DNA from: Noviherbaspirillum pedocola
GTDB taxonomy: Bacteria; Pseudomonadota; Gammaproteobacteria; Burkholderiales; Burkholderiaceae_D
Direction of reading: 5' to 3'
Assembly (NCBI RefSeq): GCF_016632335.1
Contig: NZ_JAEPBG010000004.1
Location: 310,001 to 374,000, forward strand
DNA length: 64,000 bases
This document shows, piece after piece, positions 8,686-20,408 of the stretch. Both the position numbers and the translations under genes were made by a program. The notes beneath the pieces were generated by a model. The model was not told the DNA's origin. It was given only the letters and a program-made list of their open reading frames with translations, and did no database searches. Position 1 is the first letter of the stretch; each line of letters begins with the position of its first letter.

Positions 8686-9048
8686 GGGGCGATCTGATGG
8701 GTCGCGCAGTTGTGCTTGCCGAGTCGGCTTTCCATGCGGCTGGGCAAAGGCGGAAGGTAAGGCAGCGCCTGGGTCCATGCCTGCAATGCCATGCCGCCAG
8801 CCGGCGGAATGCCGAATCTCATCGCCACCTCACAGTTGCCAAAGACGATGAGACAGGAATAGTGCGCAAGCGTTGGCGCAAGTTGCTGAATGTTTGCGCC
8901 TGTCTGCATGCATGCCGCGAGCGGCGCACGCTTCACGGCCATGCGGCCGTCCCGAATGTAGCAATCGTGCCGCCATGATGCCCCGCGACTCGCGCGCGGG
9001 ACACCGCGGCTGGCGTTTCGAACTGCTCAGTTCGCGCTCAGTTCGCGC
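8686..9048. other. intergenic region with an 11-bp direct repeat
   Basis: No convincing gene. It should hold the promoter of the PP2C gene. CAGTTCGCGCT occurs twice back to back at 9028-9049, abutting the stop codon of the hydrolase gene. I see no clear terminator. Confidence 0.5.
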
Positions 9049-10920
9049 TCAATTTACGATCGGCAGCGCAGCGCTGAGCCCGGTGACGTTCACGCTCAGC
9101 GGCAAGCGGGTGTGGTAGTTGAAATACTGCGGATGGTAGCCATACACCGCCAGGCCGAGTTTTTCATTTCCGTGCAACACCATGCTGATGCCGGGCAGCT
9201 GCACCGTCTGCTCGCCAAAGCCGGCAACGGGCCATACCTGGTCATGCACCAGTTGCTGGCTGCCGTCCGGCAGCATGCGCACCAGGCCCAGGAATACGAT
9301 CGGCGGATTGTCGGTAGCGGTGGCAAGCGGATCGGTCGGCGCAATGTTCAGATGCACGCTGGCGATGCCCATCAGCGTGCGGTCCGCACCCGAAGCGCCT
9401 GCGAGTGTCACCACGCTTGCCGCGTCCGGGCCGGTATAGGCGGCCAGTGCGGGCGAGGACAAGGTCGCCGGATCATTCGGAACCACCACGCCGGCCAGCG
9501 CCGGCGGCAAGCCGGTCATCAGGTTCTGCAGTGCCGCCGGACTGGCAGTGACATTCGTGCCGCCGCGTTGAATGATCGGCGCGCCGGACGGATTCGGCCC
9601 CAGCTTCGCGACTTCATAACACTTGCCTTCCGCAGTCTCTCCTTTTGGCCCGCTGTTCGGATTGCCGTCTTCCAGCACGGCGCGCACATCCGGCACCGTC
9701 AGGTAATCCGCGGAATAGGAAGCGTCGAGGCGGGAATCGATCAGGTTCTGCGACAGGAAGGAGAACGCCAGACGCGCGACCGGCAAGGATTGGCCGCCGC
9801 AGGACACATTCTCTTCGGTGAACTTTGATCCGCTGGTGCTGGAGACCAGCACATCGGGATGGCCAAAGCGTACCGCCATGAATTTCGAGGCGCTGTTGGT
9901 TTTGCGATAGCACTCGAAGTTCTGGAAGCCTTCGTTCAGATTGAACAGCACATCGTTCGATCCCTGGATGAAGAAGGCGGGAATGCCCGGCTGCTGCATG
10001 TCGGGGCTCGCGCCTTCGCAATACGACACGGCGCTGTGCAAGTACATCTTGCGACTGAAGTCGGCGCTGACCTGGTTAAAGGTGCTGGCATCAACGAAGG
10101 CCTGGTAGGTGAATGGCTCGGCGCGCCCGAGCCCGGCGGCGCCGACGCCGACCAGCAGCGACAGGTATTCGCTCTTGGGTTGGTTGTAGATGCTGTAGCG
10201 CAGGTCATACCAGGTGGTGGTGGGCACGAGCGCATCGATGCGCTTGTCCACGCCGGCGCCTATGGTCTGGTAGCCGCCGCCGTAGGAAAGGCCAACGGCG
10301 CCGATCACCGGGTCCGGCACGCCGCTGGCATTTTTCCTATGAGCCAGACGCGGCAGATTGGCTTGCGCCCAGTCGATGATGGCCTTCACATCCCGGCCTT
10401 CGATCTCGGGATCCATCACATTCGCGAACCCGCCGGAGTCACCAAAGCCGCGCTGGTCGAAGCTGATCACATACCAGCCCTGCCCCGGCTGCTTGCCGCC
10501 CTGCCTGCCGCTGTCGAGCGCCAGCTTCGCCGTCTGCAGCGGTGTATTGGCGGCGTCACTGTAGGCTGTCGTGTCGAGATTCTTGGTGCGCTTGCCTCCC
10601 CAGCCGTGGCCTTCGATCAGCAGCGGCGCCGAGTTGCCGACCGGGATATTGGGCGCATAGACGGTGAAGGTGATGACAGTGCCATCGGCGGACACCGCCG
10701 AGGCGTCATAACGCGTGGCGGTCTGCGCCGGCGCGAGGTCATTCAATGGCGCCAGCGTGCTTGCATCCACCGTGGCGAGCACAGGATCCGTCGACAGCAC
10801 CGTGGTGCTCAATGCGTTGACCCGCGGTGTCGCGGAGCTTGTGCTGTCACCGCTGCCGCATGCGGCGAGTGCCGCGGACAATCCGGCGATACCGGCAAGT
10901 TTCCAGACGGGGGTTTTCAT
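9049..10920 (-). CDS. exported alpha/beta hydrolase lipoprotein (CocE/S15 peptidase-like)
   Basis: 623 residues with a lipoprotein signal (Ala-Ala-Leu-Ala-Ala-Cys-Gly). The core is an alpha/beta hydrolase: oxyanion region GHGWGGKR, a DQRGFGDSGG block characteristic of CocE/X-Pro dipeptidyl peptidase relatives, nucleophile elbow GLSYGGG, an IQGSNDVLF acid-loop candidate and RFGHPDV as the histidine candidate. The last 150 residues form a beta-rich domain like the C-terminal jelly roll of S15 enzymes. AAGGAG lies 7 nt before the ATG. The substrate is unknown; an acyl-peptide or ester is possible. No neighbours in an obvious operon. Confidence 0.8.
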   Translation of the reverse strand: MKTPVWKLAGIAGLSAALAACGSGDSTSSATPRVNALSTTVLSTDPVLATVDASTLAPLNDLAPAQTATRYDASAVSADGTVITFTVYAPNIPVGNSAPLLIEGHGWGGKRTKNLDTTAYSDAANTPLQTAKLALDSGRQGGKQPGQGWYVISFDQRGFGDSGGFANVMDPEIEGRDVKAIIDWAQANLPRLAHRKNASGVPDPVIGAVGLSYGGGYQTIGAGVDKRIDALVPTTTWYDLRYSIYNQPKSEYLSLLVGVGAAGLGRAEPFTYQAFVDASTFNQVSADFSRKMYLHSAVSYCEGASPDMQQPGIPAFFIQGSNDVLFNLNEGFQNFECYRKTNSASKFMAVRFGHPDVLVSSTSGSKFTEENVSCGGQSLPVARLAFSFLSQNLIDSRLDASYSADYLTVPDVRAVLEDGNPNSGPKGETAEGKCYEVAKLGPNPSGAPIIQRGGTNVTASPAALQNLMTGLPPALAGVVVPNDPATLSSPALAAYTGPDAASVVTLAGASGADRTLMGIASVHLNIAPTDPLATATDNPPIVFLGLVRMLPDGSQQLVHDQVWPVAGFGEQTVQLPGISMVLHGNEKLGLAVYGYHPQYFNYHTRLPLSVNVTGLSAALPIVN

Positions 10921-11381
10921 CGAAATCTCCTTTCAGATGGACGTCGGACGTCGTGATGCTGATTGAGCATTCGCGGTTTTCCATGAGGCCGCGCGGCGCA
11001 CATGCATCCGATTAGCCGACTTGGAAGTACGACAGTTCCGCTATGCAGAATCTTGTTTTGTTTTTTTATTCTAGCGAAGCGGCATCAGCCCGCCGTTGAT
11101 TGCAAACAATCGGTTTCCACCGCGTCACAACACGAAATCATTTTTCGCAATGCAAAATGCATGGCTCCGGATGGCACTGCGCGGATCATGAATTTGGAAC
11201 GTCCGCCAGCGCGGCATACCCGCGATAACGGTGTTACCGGTTTCGGTAGAGCCATCCCGAACTTGAGAGACGTCAATGGCAATCCGACTTCAGGTGATAG
11301 AACAGGGCTTCGATCCCCTTATTGCTTGCATCCCGGCAGCGAGTGCCTCGGCATTCATGCGCCGGATCCGGCTCTGTGAAC
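10921..11381. other. divergent intergenic region
   Basis: Separates the minus-strand hydrolase gene from the plus-strand TAXI gene, so promoters for both should lie here. The only striking element is a T-rich run at about 11053-11072. No gene, repeat or confident promoter recognised. Confidence 0.4.
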
Positions 11382-12449
11382 ATGAAGCTACTTTCCCTGC
11401 TGCTTGCGCTGGCCATGTTGCTGCTGTCGCCGCTGCATGCGGCCGCCATCGACTACAAGATCGTCACCGCATCCGAGCGCGGCACCTATATCCAGATCGG
11501 GCGTGACCTGGCGAAATACGTGGCGCCCGCCGCCAATATCGGGCTGGAAGTCTTGCCATCGAAGGGGTCCAGCGAGAATGTGCAGCGCCTGCGCTACGAG
11601 CCGGGAGTGAAGCTGGCGCTGGTGCAGTCGGATGTGTACCAGGCCTTTCTCGACCAGGCAGCCGCGGGAAATGCGCAGGCCGGCCGCATGATCAAGCCCT
11701 TGCGCGCGGTCATGCCCTTGTACAACGAGGAAATCTACTTCGTCGTCCGCGCCGACTCACCCTTGCAGTACATCCATGAAATCAGGGACCGTAAGCTGGC
11801 CATCGGCCCGGTCGGCAGTGGCACCGCATTGTCGGCGACCACGCTGTACCGCCTGATGTTTGGCAAACCGCTGCCGGAAGCCAATGCCACCTATATCAGT
11901 AATGAAGAGGCGCTGATCCGGCTGACGACCGACAAATCCATCGATGTCGCCGTCATCGTCGCCGGTCAGCCGGCCAAGCTGTTCGTGGACATGAAGCCGG
12001 AGGCGCGCCGTTACATCAAGCTGCTGCGCCTGGACAATGCCGCGCCGGAAACCGAGCGCGCGCTGCAGACCTACTATCCGGCGCAGATCGAGAAGAGCAG
12101 CTATCCGAACTGGGTCGACGAACCGGTGCCTACGCTCGCGGTCAAGGCTTTCCTGGTGACCTACGACTACGGCGCCGCGCATGGCACCGCCGACAATCTC
12201 GCCGCCTTTGCCAAGTCGCTGTGCTCCAACTTCGACACCCTGCAGGAAAAGGGCCATGCGAAATGGAAGGAAGTGAAGCTCGATCTTCCAACACTCGGCA
12301 AGGGCTGGTCCTATTACCCGCCGATGGAACGCGCGTTGCGCAGCTGCCTTGCCAACCGCGGACAGAATGACACGCGCCCGATGCTCAACCCGGCGTCTTC
12401 CGGCGCATGCACGCAGCAGCAAAAGGTATTGGGGCTTTGCGGAACCTGA
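11382..12449 (+). CDS. TAXI family TRAP transporter solute-binding protein (orphan)
   Basis: 355 residues. Signal peptide (MKLLSLLLALAMLLLSPLHA), then the TAXI fold: VTASERGTYIQIGRDLAKYV, VLPSKGSSENVQRL, ALVQSDVYQAF, then IGPVGSGTALSATTL in the second lobe. TAXI proteins bind small organic acids or amino acids in the periplasm and hand them to a fused TRAP permease. No TRAP membrane subunit is encoded nearby, and the C-terminus carries a Cys-containing tail (SCLANRG, GACTQQQKVLGLCGT) that could form disulfides. It may serve a distant permease or a sensory partner. The ATG at 11382 is the one that begins the signal peptide. Confidence 0.85.
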   Translation: MKLLSLLLALAMLLLSPLHAAAIDYKIVTASERGTYIQIGRDLAKYVAPAANIGLEVLPSKGSSENVQRLRYEPGVKLALVQSDVYQAFLDQAAAGNAQAGRMIKPLRAVMPLYNEEIYFVVRADSPLQYIHEIRDRKLAIGPVGSGTALSATTLYRLMFGKPLPEANATYISNEEALIRLTTDKSIDVAVIVAGQPAKLFVDMKPEARRYIKLLRLDNAAPETERALQTYYPAQIEKSSYPNWVDEPVPTLAVKAFLVTYDYGAAHGTADNLAAFAKSLCSNFDTLQEKGHAKWKEVKLDLPTLGKGWSYYPPMERALRSCLANRGQNDTRPMLNPASSGACTQQQKVLGLCGT

Positions 12450-12495
12450 GGCACTGCGGCACGGCGCAAAGAATCGGCAGCGAGCACCGGATTCA

Positions 12496-13200
12496 TTACG
12501 TGTCGGCCTCGGTGGCAGCCGCGGCAATGCCGCCGCTCAGGAAGGATGTGATCTGCGCCAGCACCTCGTCCGGATCTTCGGGATGGCAGATGCCGCGTGC
12601 GAGTTCCTCGAGCCGGTGCGTATCCGAGAACGCATACATGTAGGCGCCGACCATCAGCGTCACCCGCCAGTACACATCCTTGGCCGGCAGATGCGGCAGG
12701 GCTTCGCAGAACGCTTCGACATAGGCGCGGGTAGAGGCATCGTAGGCTTCGTTGCGCAGGCGGTAGGAAATTTCCGGCGGCTCGGTATGCAGCCGGGCCT
12801 GCAGCCGGATGAAGGCCCGACCTTCGGGCGTGGCGCGCAGCGCCAGCGTCGGTGTCAGGAACGCGAGAACGATGTCGCGCACCGAAGGCTTGTTGCCATC
12901 GCGGCGCAGTGTCGCCAGGTTTTCCAGACGGTCGTCCGATATCTTGCGGCCGCGGCGCAGGAACACCTGTTCGAACAGACCGTATTTCGAGCCGAAGTAG
13001 TAACTGATCAGCGCCTGGGTGACCTGCGCCTTCTGCGACACCTCGCGCAGTGTGGTGCCGGCATAGCCGAGGTCGGCGAAGGTCACTTCGGCGGCATCGA
13101 GTATGGTTTCGCGCACATTGCTGCCTGCGCCTTCCGGCCGTCCTATCTTTCCCCGCCGGGCAACGGCTGATGCCGTGGGCTGCCGACTCGCGTTCGCCAT
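12496..13200 (-). CDS. TetR family transcriptional regulator
   Basis: 234 residues. N-terminal TetR DNA-binding domain (about 25-75): ILDAAEVTFADLGYAGTT, then LREVSQKAQVTQALISYYF with the typical recognition helix and KYGLFEQV. The C-terminal ligand domain is not a subtype I can name. The ATG at 13200 has GGGAGG about 9 nt upstream. It lies between the two TAXI genes and may regulate one of them; the ligand and targets are unknown. Confidence 0.85.
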   Translation of the reverse strand: MANASRQPTASAVARRGKIGRPEGAGSNVRETILDAAEVTFADLGYAGTTLREVSQKAQVTQALISYYFGSKYGLFEQVFLRRGRKISDDRLENLATLRRDGNKPSVRDIVLAFLTPTLALRATPEGRAFIRLQARLHTEPPEISYRLRNEAYDASTRAYVEAFCEALPHLPAKDVYWRVTLMVGAYMYAFSDTHRLEELARGICHPEDPDEVLAQITSFLSGGIAAAATEADT

Positions 13201-13365
13201 GGGTTCCGCCTCCCTCTCGGTCTCTTCTGGAGGCGGGGATTCTAGCAAATCGGCGCGCGCTGAAGGCGCAGCGGAAAACGGCTGCGGCTCGCCTTGGGCC
13301 GACCCGTCGGTGATATCGGTCAGCGAGCTTTCAACTCTCTGCGGGCATTGAAGGACGATCGCAGC

Positions 13366-14613
13366 TCAAGCGTCCATCCTGCCGCATCTGGCCACCACAT
13401 CTTCGATCCTCATTGGCGCGCCGAGCAGAAAGCCTTGCGCCAGCGGTATGCCGATGCGTATCAGCGTGCTGAGTTCCCCGAGCGTCTCGATGCCTTCGGC
13501 AACGATCTTTGCGCCGGTTTCCCGGGCGAACTCAGCCAGTGCAGCCGTCAGCGCGCGGCGGGCGCTATCGGTATCGATATGCCGCACCAGGCTGACATCG
13601 AGCTTGATGATGTCCGGCGCCAACTGCAGGATATGGCGCAGCGACGAATGCCCGGCGCCGGCGTCATCGACGGCGATGCGCACGCCCGCGGTACGCAGCG
13701 GCGCGAGCGTTGCCAACAGGTCTTCATAGCGCAGCACCAGCGCATGCTCGGTAATCTCAAGCACGATCCGCTCACAGGGCATGCCCAGCAATTCCGCGGC
13801 CAGCGCACCGCTCAGCACCAGGTCCGGCGAAGCATTGATCGATACATACACCTCCTCCGGCAAACGTGGCAGCGCCTGCAGCGCCAGGCGGATCGCGGCA
13901 ATTTCCAGCGTCTGCGACATGCCGATCTCGGCGGCTTCATGGAACCACAAGTCCGGGGCGCGCAGCGGTTCCGTGGCAAAGCGGGACAAGGCTTCCACGC
14001 CGGCGATACGCTTGCCTGCCACATCGCGTATCGGCTGATAAACGACCGACAGCAGGCCGCTGCCAAGCACTTCCTGAATGCGATTGCTGATCTGCCTGTG
14101 CTTGCGGATGGCGATCGCCTCATGCTCGATATGCGTGGCGGCCAGGTCCGCGCATACGCGCAACAGGCCGAGATCGCGTTCATTGAGCGTCGCATCCGCG
14201 TCGCCACCAAAGCAGCACAGCGTGCCGTACAGGCTGCCGTCGGACAGGGTGACCGGCACACCGATATAGGAGCCTATGCCCAGCGTGCGAGTGATCGGAA
14301 GCCGTGACGCCTCCGGATTGGCGGAGGTGTCCGGCAGCACCTGCGGCATGCGGCCATCCACCAGGCGCTGGCAATACGTGTCCTCGAGCGGATCGCCGCC
14401 ACCGACTTCAACAGGAGAAGACACGTCGCTGGCATCCACCATTCGGAACACGCGTCTTCCCCCCGAAAACTCGGATAGGAAAGCCACGTCCATGGCGAGG
14501 TAGTGGCGTATCGACTGCAGGATGCCCGAGAGCGTTTGCTGAGAAGGAACGAGCCCGTCGCTGACAGCCTCGGCGAGCTGGGTAAGAAGATCGGATGGTA
14601 AGCGTGCGGACAT
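13366..14613 (-). CDS. GAF-EAL cyclic-di-GMP phosphodiesterase
   Basis: 415 residues. N-terminal GAF domain (about 20-165; IGSYIGVPVTLSDGSLYGTLCCFG) followed by an EAL domain. The catalytic set looks complete: GVEALSRF, SINAS, IVLEITEH, IAVDDAGAG (loop 6, DDFGxG variant), IIKLDVSLV, IVAEGIET and QGFLLG. Hydrolysis of c-di-GMP to pGpG, gated by the GAF input, is therefore likely. The start is uncertain: the ATG at 14613 matches the family start but has no clear Shine-Dalgarno, and the frame stays open to an ATG at 14784. Neighbouring TAXI genes suggest no direct pathway. Confidence 0.87.
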   Translation of the reverse strand: MSARLPSDLLTQLAEAVSDGLVPSQQTLSGILQSIRHYLAMDVAFLSEFSGGRRVFRMVDASDVSSPVEVGGGDPLEDTYCQRLVDGRMPQVLPDTSANPEASRLPITRTLGIGSYIGVPVTLSDGSLYGTLCCFGGDADATLNERDLGLLRVCADLAATHIEHEAIAIRKHRQISNRIQEVLGSGLLSVVYQPIRDVAGKRIAGVEALSRFATEPLRAPDLWFHEAAEIGMSQTLEIAAIRLALQALPRLPEEVYVSINASPDLVLSGALAAELLGMPCERIVLEITEHALVLRYEDLLATLAPLRTAGVRIAVDDAGAGHSSLRHILQLAPDIIKLDVSLVRHIDTDSARRALTAALAEFARETGAKIVAEGIETLGELSTLIRIGIPLAQGFLLGAPMRIEDVVARCGRMDA

Positions 14614-14974
14614 ACGGACGAATGAAAAGAATCGTTGACCGGAACTGCCGCGGCCGCCCGCTGCGGGCCAACCGTTCCCCAGGGCAGAAGTTGGCTTGCC
14701 GCCGACTGCCTGCTCTTCGGGAACATTGTTACAAAACTGGTGCAGGATTTCCTTGCAAATAGACGGATGCACGCGTTTCGTCAAAGCTAGCGGCGACGAT
14801 CACGCTTTGTTCGCTCCCGCGCCGCAGACCTTGTACGTTTCATGCGTACGGTATTGCACGAGGATATTTGTTGCCGCGCAAAACCAATGTACCGCCGGGA
14901 GGTTTCAAGGCCGCACCGCTTGTCTGTCGCATGCATGCGCAAGAGCGCCCCGCAGATGTAGGCGCCATTTGTGA
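14614..14974. other. intergenic region upstream of the EAL gene
   Basis: No gene recognised. It may encode an N-terminal extension of the GAF-EAL protein up to 14784 and should contain its promoter. Confidence 0.35.
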
Positions 14975-16321
14975 TCAAGGCGTCGTTTCGCCCGATCCGC
15001 TGGAGGTATGGGAAAGCATGAGATTGCGCACAAAGCAGATATGGCCACGCAGGCCGTAGAACAGATCGCCGAACGCGGCCGGCACATTGATGCGCGACAC
15101 CGACTCTTCAATATGATCCAGCTGCCGCAACACCTCTTCACGCGCCTTCGGATCAGACGAAGGATGGAAGGCATCGCGCTCCAGTTCGAGCAGCGCGCGG
15201 TACCAGCGGTGTATGCGCGACTCCATGCGCCAGCGATAGATGGCTGGCGCCATCTTCAATGCCGGAATCAGCACCAGGGCGAAAGGCACGACGAAAGCGA
15301 TGATCCGCGCGATCAGGCTGGCCACGCCATAAGGAAAGCTGCGGTAGAGGAAGCTCTTTCCCGAGGCGTAATAGCGACTGGCATCCGGACTGATGCGGAA
15401 GGCATGCTCCTGCGGCGCCGGAAATTCGCCGCGCTTTCTGAAGAGACTGGCGCCGCCATGCAACTCTCGCGCCGCCTCGAGGAGCAGATCCGACAGCGCG
15501 GGATGCAGGTTGTCGCGTGCGACCAGCTCGACGGTCGGCCCGATCAATGTGGTGCTCTCGGCCGGGATGTTTCTGCCGAAGTCGAGCGTACCTTCGGGCA
15601 GGCTCAGCTTGTTCAGGTTATTGAAGCGCCGGACATAGGCATCAGCCTGCCGCACATTGAACAGATGAATGTCCGGCGCGCGCAGCAGCGTGCGCATCAT
15701 GTCGCCGGAGGTCGATTCACCCATGACGAAGATCGCGTCGACGCGGTTTTCCTGCAGCGCACGCAATTCGTCGCCATCGGCAACCTTGACGAAGCGTGTG
15801 CCATCGTCCTCGATGCCATTGGCTTTCAGCAGTGCGAGCGCCAGCGCATGCGCGCCGCTGCCCTCCTCGCCGATGTCCAGGCGCAGCCCGCGGAAATCGG
15901 CGATCAACTCCCTGGTCGCACCACGGTAGAAGATCATCAGCGGCTGGTAATTGATGCTGCCCAGCGACATCAGCTTGCCAGTAGCGGACTTGGACACATC
16001 CTGCTTGCCCGCCTCGCCGCTGAGCACGAAGCCGACATCGACGCGGACATTCGGATCGGACAGCTTGAGCAGGTTATCGCTCGAACCTTCAGATGGAAGG
16101 ATGTCGACGGCAACGCCTTCCCGCGCCAGGATCTGCCGGTAGCGCTCGGCATAGCGCGCGAATGAACTGCCCTTGGGCCCGCTGGTGATGACGATGTGGT
16201 TCGGTGCGCCGAAGTTGGTGAGCATGACGACAGTCGTGCCCAAGCCCAACGCGATGGCAATGATGATGGCGACGGAGACAACCTGTCCCCGTCCAAAAAG
16301 GCGGTTCAGTCTTGCGAGCAT
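14975..16321 (-). CDS. membrane-anchored TAXI-domain protein
   Basis: 448 residues. An N-terminal membrane helix (about 10-35, VVSVAIIIAIALGLGTTVVM) is followed by a periplasmic TAXI domain (VITSGPKGSSFARYAERY, ILPSEGSSDNLLKL, DVGFVLSGEA, LDIGEEGSGAHALALALL), then a second helix (about 335-360, IARIIAFVVPFALVLIPALK) and a cytosolic helical tail of about 80 residues. This is not a standard transporter binding protein: the domain is fixed in the membrane between two helices and has a cytosolic extension, so a sensory or accessory role is possible. The ATG at 16321 has no clear Shine-Dalgarno. It lies 70 nt downstream of the HIT gene on the same strand. Confidence 0.82.
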   Translation of the reverse strand: MLARLNRLFGRGQVVSVAIIIAIALGLGTTVVMLTNFGAPNHIVITSGPKGSSFARYAERYRQILAREGVAVDILPSEGSSDNLLKLSDPNVRVDVGFVLSGEAGKQDVSKSATGKLMSLGSINYQPLMIFYRGATRELIADFRGLRLDIGEEGSGAHALALALLKANGIEDDGTRFVKVADGDELRALQENRVDAIFVMGESTSGDMMRTLLRAPDIHLFNVRQADAYVRRFNNLNKLSLPEGTLDFGRNIPAESTTLIGPTVELVARDNLHPALSDLLLEAARELHGGASLFRKRGEFPAPQEHAFRISPDASRYYASGKSFLYRSFPYGVASLIARIIAFVVPFALVLIPALKMAPAIYRWRMESRIHRWYRALLELERDAFHPSSDPKAREEVLRQLDHIEESVSRINVPAAFGDLFYGLRGHICFVRNLMLSHTSSGSGETTP

Positions 16322-16391
16322 GCTGGTGTGACGAATGGCGAAAGGCGAAAGGCGGTATGCGGCGCAGTCGGGATGCGCGGTGGCTTTTCGA

Positions 16392-16823
16392 TCAGCCGAT
16401 GTCCCTGGGCAGCGCGGCGATGATCCGGTCGGCGATTTCGCGCAGCTGAGCCGGATCCGCCTGTACCGCAGCATGCGGCTTCAACGCATCGCCCTCGCGC
16501 CGCGGTATGACGTGGAAATGCACATGCGGCACCGTTTGCCCCGCCGCGCGGCCATTGAACTGGGCGATCAGGACGCCCGGCGGATTCAGAGCCGCCTTCA
16601 CTGCACGAGCCACGCGGTGCGTGGTGCGCATGCAGGCCGCGGCGCCCTCGACCGACAGCTCGAAGATTTCGACTGCCGGCTCCTTCGGCATGATCAGCAC
16701 ATGGCCTTCGGCCTGCGGCATGATGTCCATGATCGCGACGGTCAGGTCGTCTTCATACACGCGGATCGAAGGAAGCTCACCGCGCAGGATGCGGGCGAAG
16801 GGATTTTGCGGATCGTAGCTCAT
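16392..16823 (-). CDS. HIT family nucleotide hydrolase/transferase
   Basis: 143 residues, a single HIT domain. The catalytic histidine triad is visible as QTVPHVHFHVIPR (HxHxH), with GHVLIMPKEP and NGRAAGQ upstream as in Hint/Fhit-like proteins. Members act on AMP-linked or dinucleotide substrates; this subclass is usually a cytosolic purine nucleoside phosphoramidase or related enzyme. Probably transcribed with the membrane-anchored TAXI gene 70 nt downstream; no functional link is apparent. Confidence 0.9.
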   Translation of the reverse strand: MSYDPQNPFARILRGELPSIRVYEDDLTVAIMDIMPQAEGHVLIMPKEPAVEIFELSVEGAAACMRTTHRVARAVKAALNPPGVLIAQFNGRAAGQTVPHVHFHVIPRREGDALKPHAAVQADPAQLREIADRIIAALPRDIG

Positions 16824-17228
16824 GGTGTTCCCGGGGCAAAGGCGACAGCGAGATGCGGACCAGTCGGCTTCCGCGTTGCTCGGTGCGAAAGGTCCGCCCG
16901 GTCCGGACGGTTCGCCATTTTAGAGCGATTTCGCAGTTCGACAGCCTCTGCATGCAACATGCATGGTCGCTACGCACCGTCCAGCCGGCAGAGCGATACG
17001 CCTTCAGTGGGAAATTCTTGCGGCGGCCGGAGCTAATTCCGGCCCTTGGCTAATCGGTAACCAAATCCACACGTGCCATTTCTAGCGCCTCTAGCCGGCG
17101 CGCCGCGATGCGCATCATGCCGCGCTGAACTGACAAATTGCTGAACCGTCAGGCGCCGGCATCCCGACCATGGCGCACCCGGGTGGAGGCAAACGCCTAT
17201 AATGCCGACCGCCAACGAAGGAGGAGTC
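16824..17228. other. divergent intergenic region with a small inverted repeat
   Basis: Lies between the HIT gene (minus) and the PACE gene (plus). GGCCGGA at 17025-17031 pairs with TCCGGCC at 17038-17044. A -10 box for the PACE gene is listed separately. Nothing else recognised. Confidence 0.45.
17198..17203 (+). promoter_or_regulatory. -10 box of the PACE efflux gene
   Basis: A perfect TATAAT placed 25 nt before the ATG at 17229, implying a leader of about 20 nt that just accommodates the strong Shine-Dalgarno. No good -35 box is visible at 16-18 bp, so an activator may help. Confidence 0.4.
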
Positions 17229-17648
17229 ATGCAGGGTTTCAAGCGTCGCGCGCTTTATGTCATTGTTTTTGAAGCGATTGCCATCTCGATATGCACTGTC
17301 TGTTTTGCGCTGTTGTCCAGCAAAAGCCTGGGCCATGCCGGCGCGCTGTCGGTGGCGACCTCGGCGATCGCCGTGCTGTGGAACCTCGCCTTTACCACCA
17401 TGTTCGAAGCCTGGGAAGCGCGCCAGACCACGCGCGGCAGAAGCATCAGGCGCCGCATGGCGCATGCGACCGGCTTCGAAGCGGGCCTGCTGATCCTGCT
17501 GGTGCCGCTGTCGGCCTGGTGGCTGGAGATCGATTTCGCGCGCGCGCTGGCGATGAACATCGGCTTGTCCGGCCTGTTTCTGGTCTATACCTTCGTCTTC
17601 AACTGGAGCTTCGACCGTATCTTCGGGTTGCCGGCCTCGGCGCGTTGA
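17229..17648 (+). CDS. PACE family multidrug/biocide efflux transporter (AceI-like)
   Basis: 139 residues, four membrane helices arranged as two bacterial transmembrane pair repeats, the length of AceI. The conserved membrane Glu is at residue 15 (YVIVFEAIAI), the same position as the essential Glu of AceI; the MFEAWEARQ block after helix 2 and FNWSFDRIF near the end are family signatures. PACE pumps export chlorhexidine, acriflavine and polyamine-like substrates by proton antiport in the inner membrane. AAGGAGGAG precedes the ATG at 17229. Monocistronic. Confidence 0.9.
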   Translation: MQGFKRRALYVIVFEAIAISICTVCFALLSSKSLGHAGALSVATSAIAVLWNLAFTTMFEAWEARQTTRGRSIRRRMAHATGFEAGLLILLVPLSAWWLEIDFARALAMNIGLSGLFLVYTFVFNWSFDRIFGLPASAR

Positions 17649-17771
17649 GGCATTCGTGTCAGGCCCCAAGCCGGAGCAAATACTCTGCCTAAAAAGGCGC
17701 CCTGCCTGGCTGGAAGAAGATGTCGGCAACGGCAGTGGACCATTCACGCTGTGCATCGTGGCGCAGACATG

Positions 17772-17802
17772 AAAAAAGCCGGCATCCCGAAGGAATGCCG
17801 GC
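17772..17802 (-). terminator. Rho-independent terminator of icd
   Basis: Read on the minus strand, GCCGGCATTCC and GGATGCCGGC pair around a TTCG tetraloop (one bulge) and are followed by six T. It lies about 20-50 nt downstream of the icd stop codon. Confidence 0.85.
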
Positions 17803-17823
17803 CCGTGCATCTCTGCAAGCGCT

Positions 17824-20058
<2,235 letters not shown>

Positions 20059-20263
20059 TCGCTATTTCCTCGGTTCTGGCGAAGCCTCTTGGGGTTCGCA
20101 TCACAAAAAACGGCCGGTTGGGGCCTGCGCAAAACGCCTGGCTCTTTAACGTCCCGGCCTGATGGCCAAGCGTGGTGTATGGATCGTCGTAGACGCGGGC
20201 AGCGCCATGCGGAATCGGCTGCAATCTGTCCACGACTGCGGCGCCCGGTGTTGCCACGTCACC

Positions 20264-20281
20264 ATGTCTTATATAAGACAT
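20264..20281. promoter_or_regulatory. 18-bp perfect palindrome, likely operator upstream of icd
   Basis: ATGTCTTATATAAGACAT is perfectly self-complementary. Its position upstream of icd and form (TCTTATATAAGA core) resemble GntR/FadR-type operators of central-carbon genes in betaproteobacteria; the assignment to a regulator is inference. A CATAAT-like -10 in the minus direction lies about 20 bp on the far side. Confidence 0.55.
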
Positions 20282-20408
20282 AAGAGAGACACCGTATTAT
20301 GCACGAGCTTTTCACGATGTGCCACATCAAGTGCTGCCTCTGCGACTTTCCTTCGCGTCAACCCCCCATTGATCTTCCTTCCTGAACTGTTCAGGTCAGT
20401 CGTCAATT

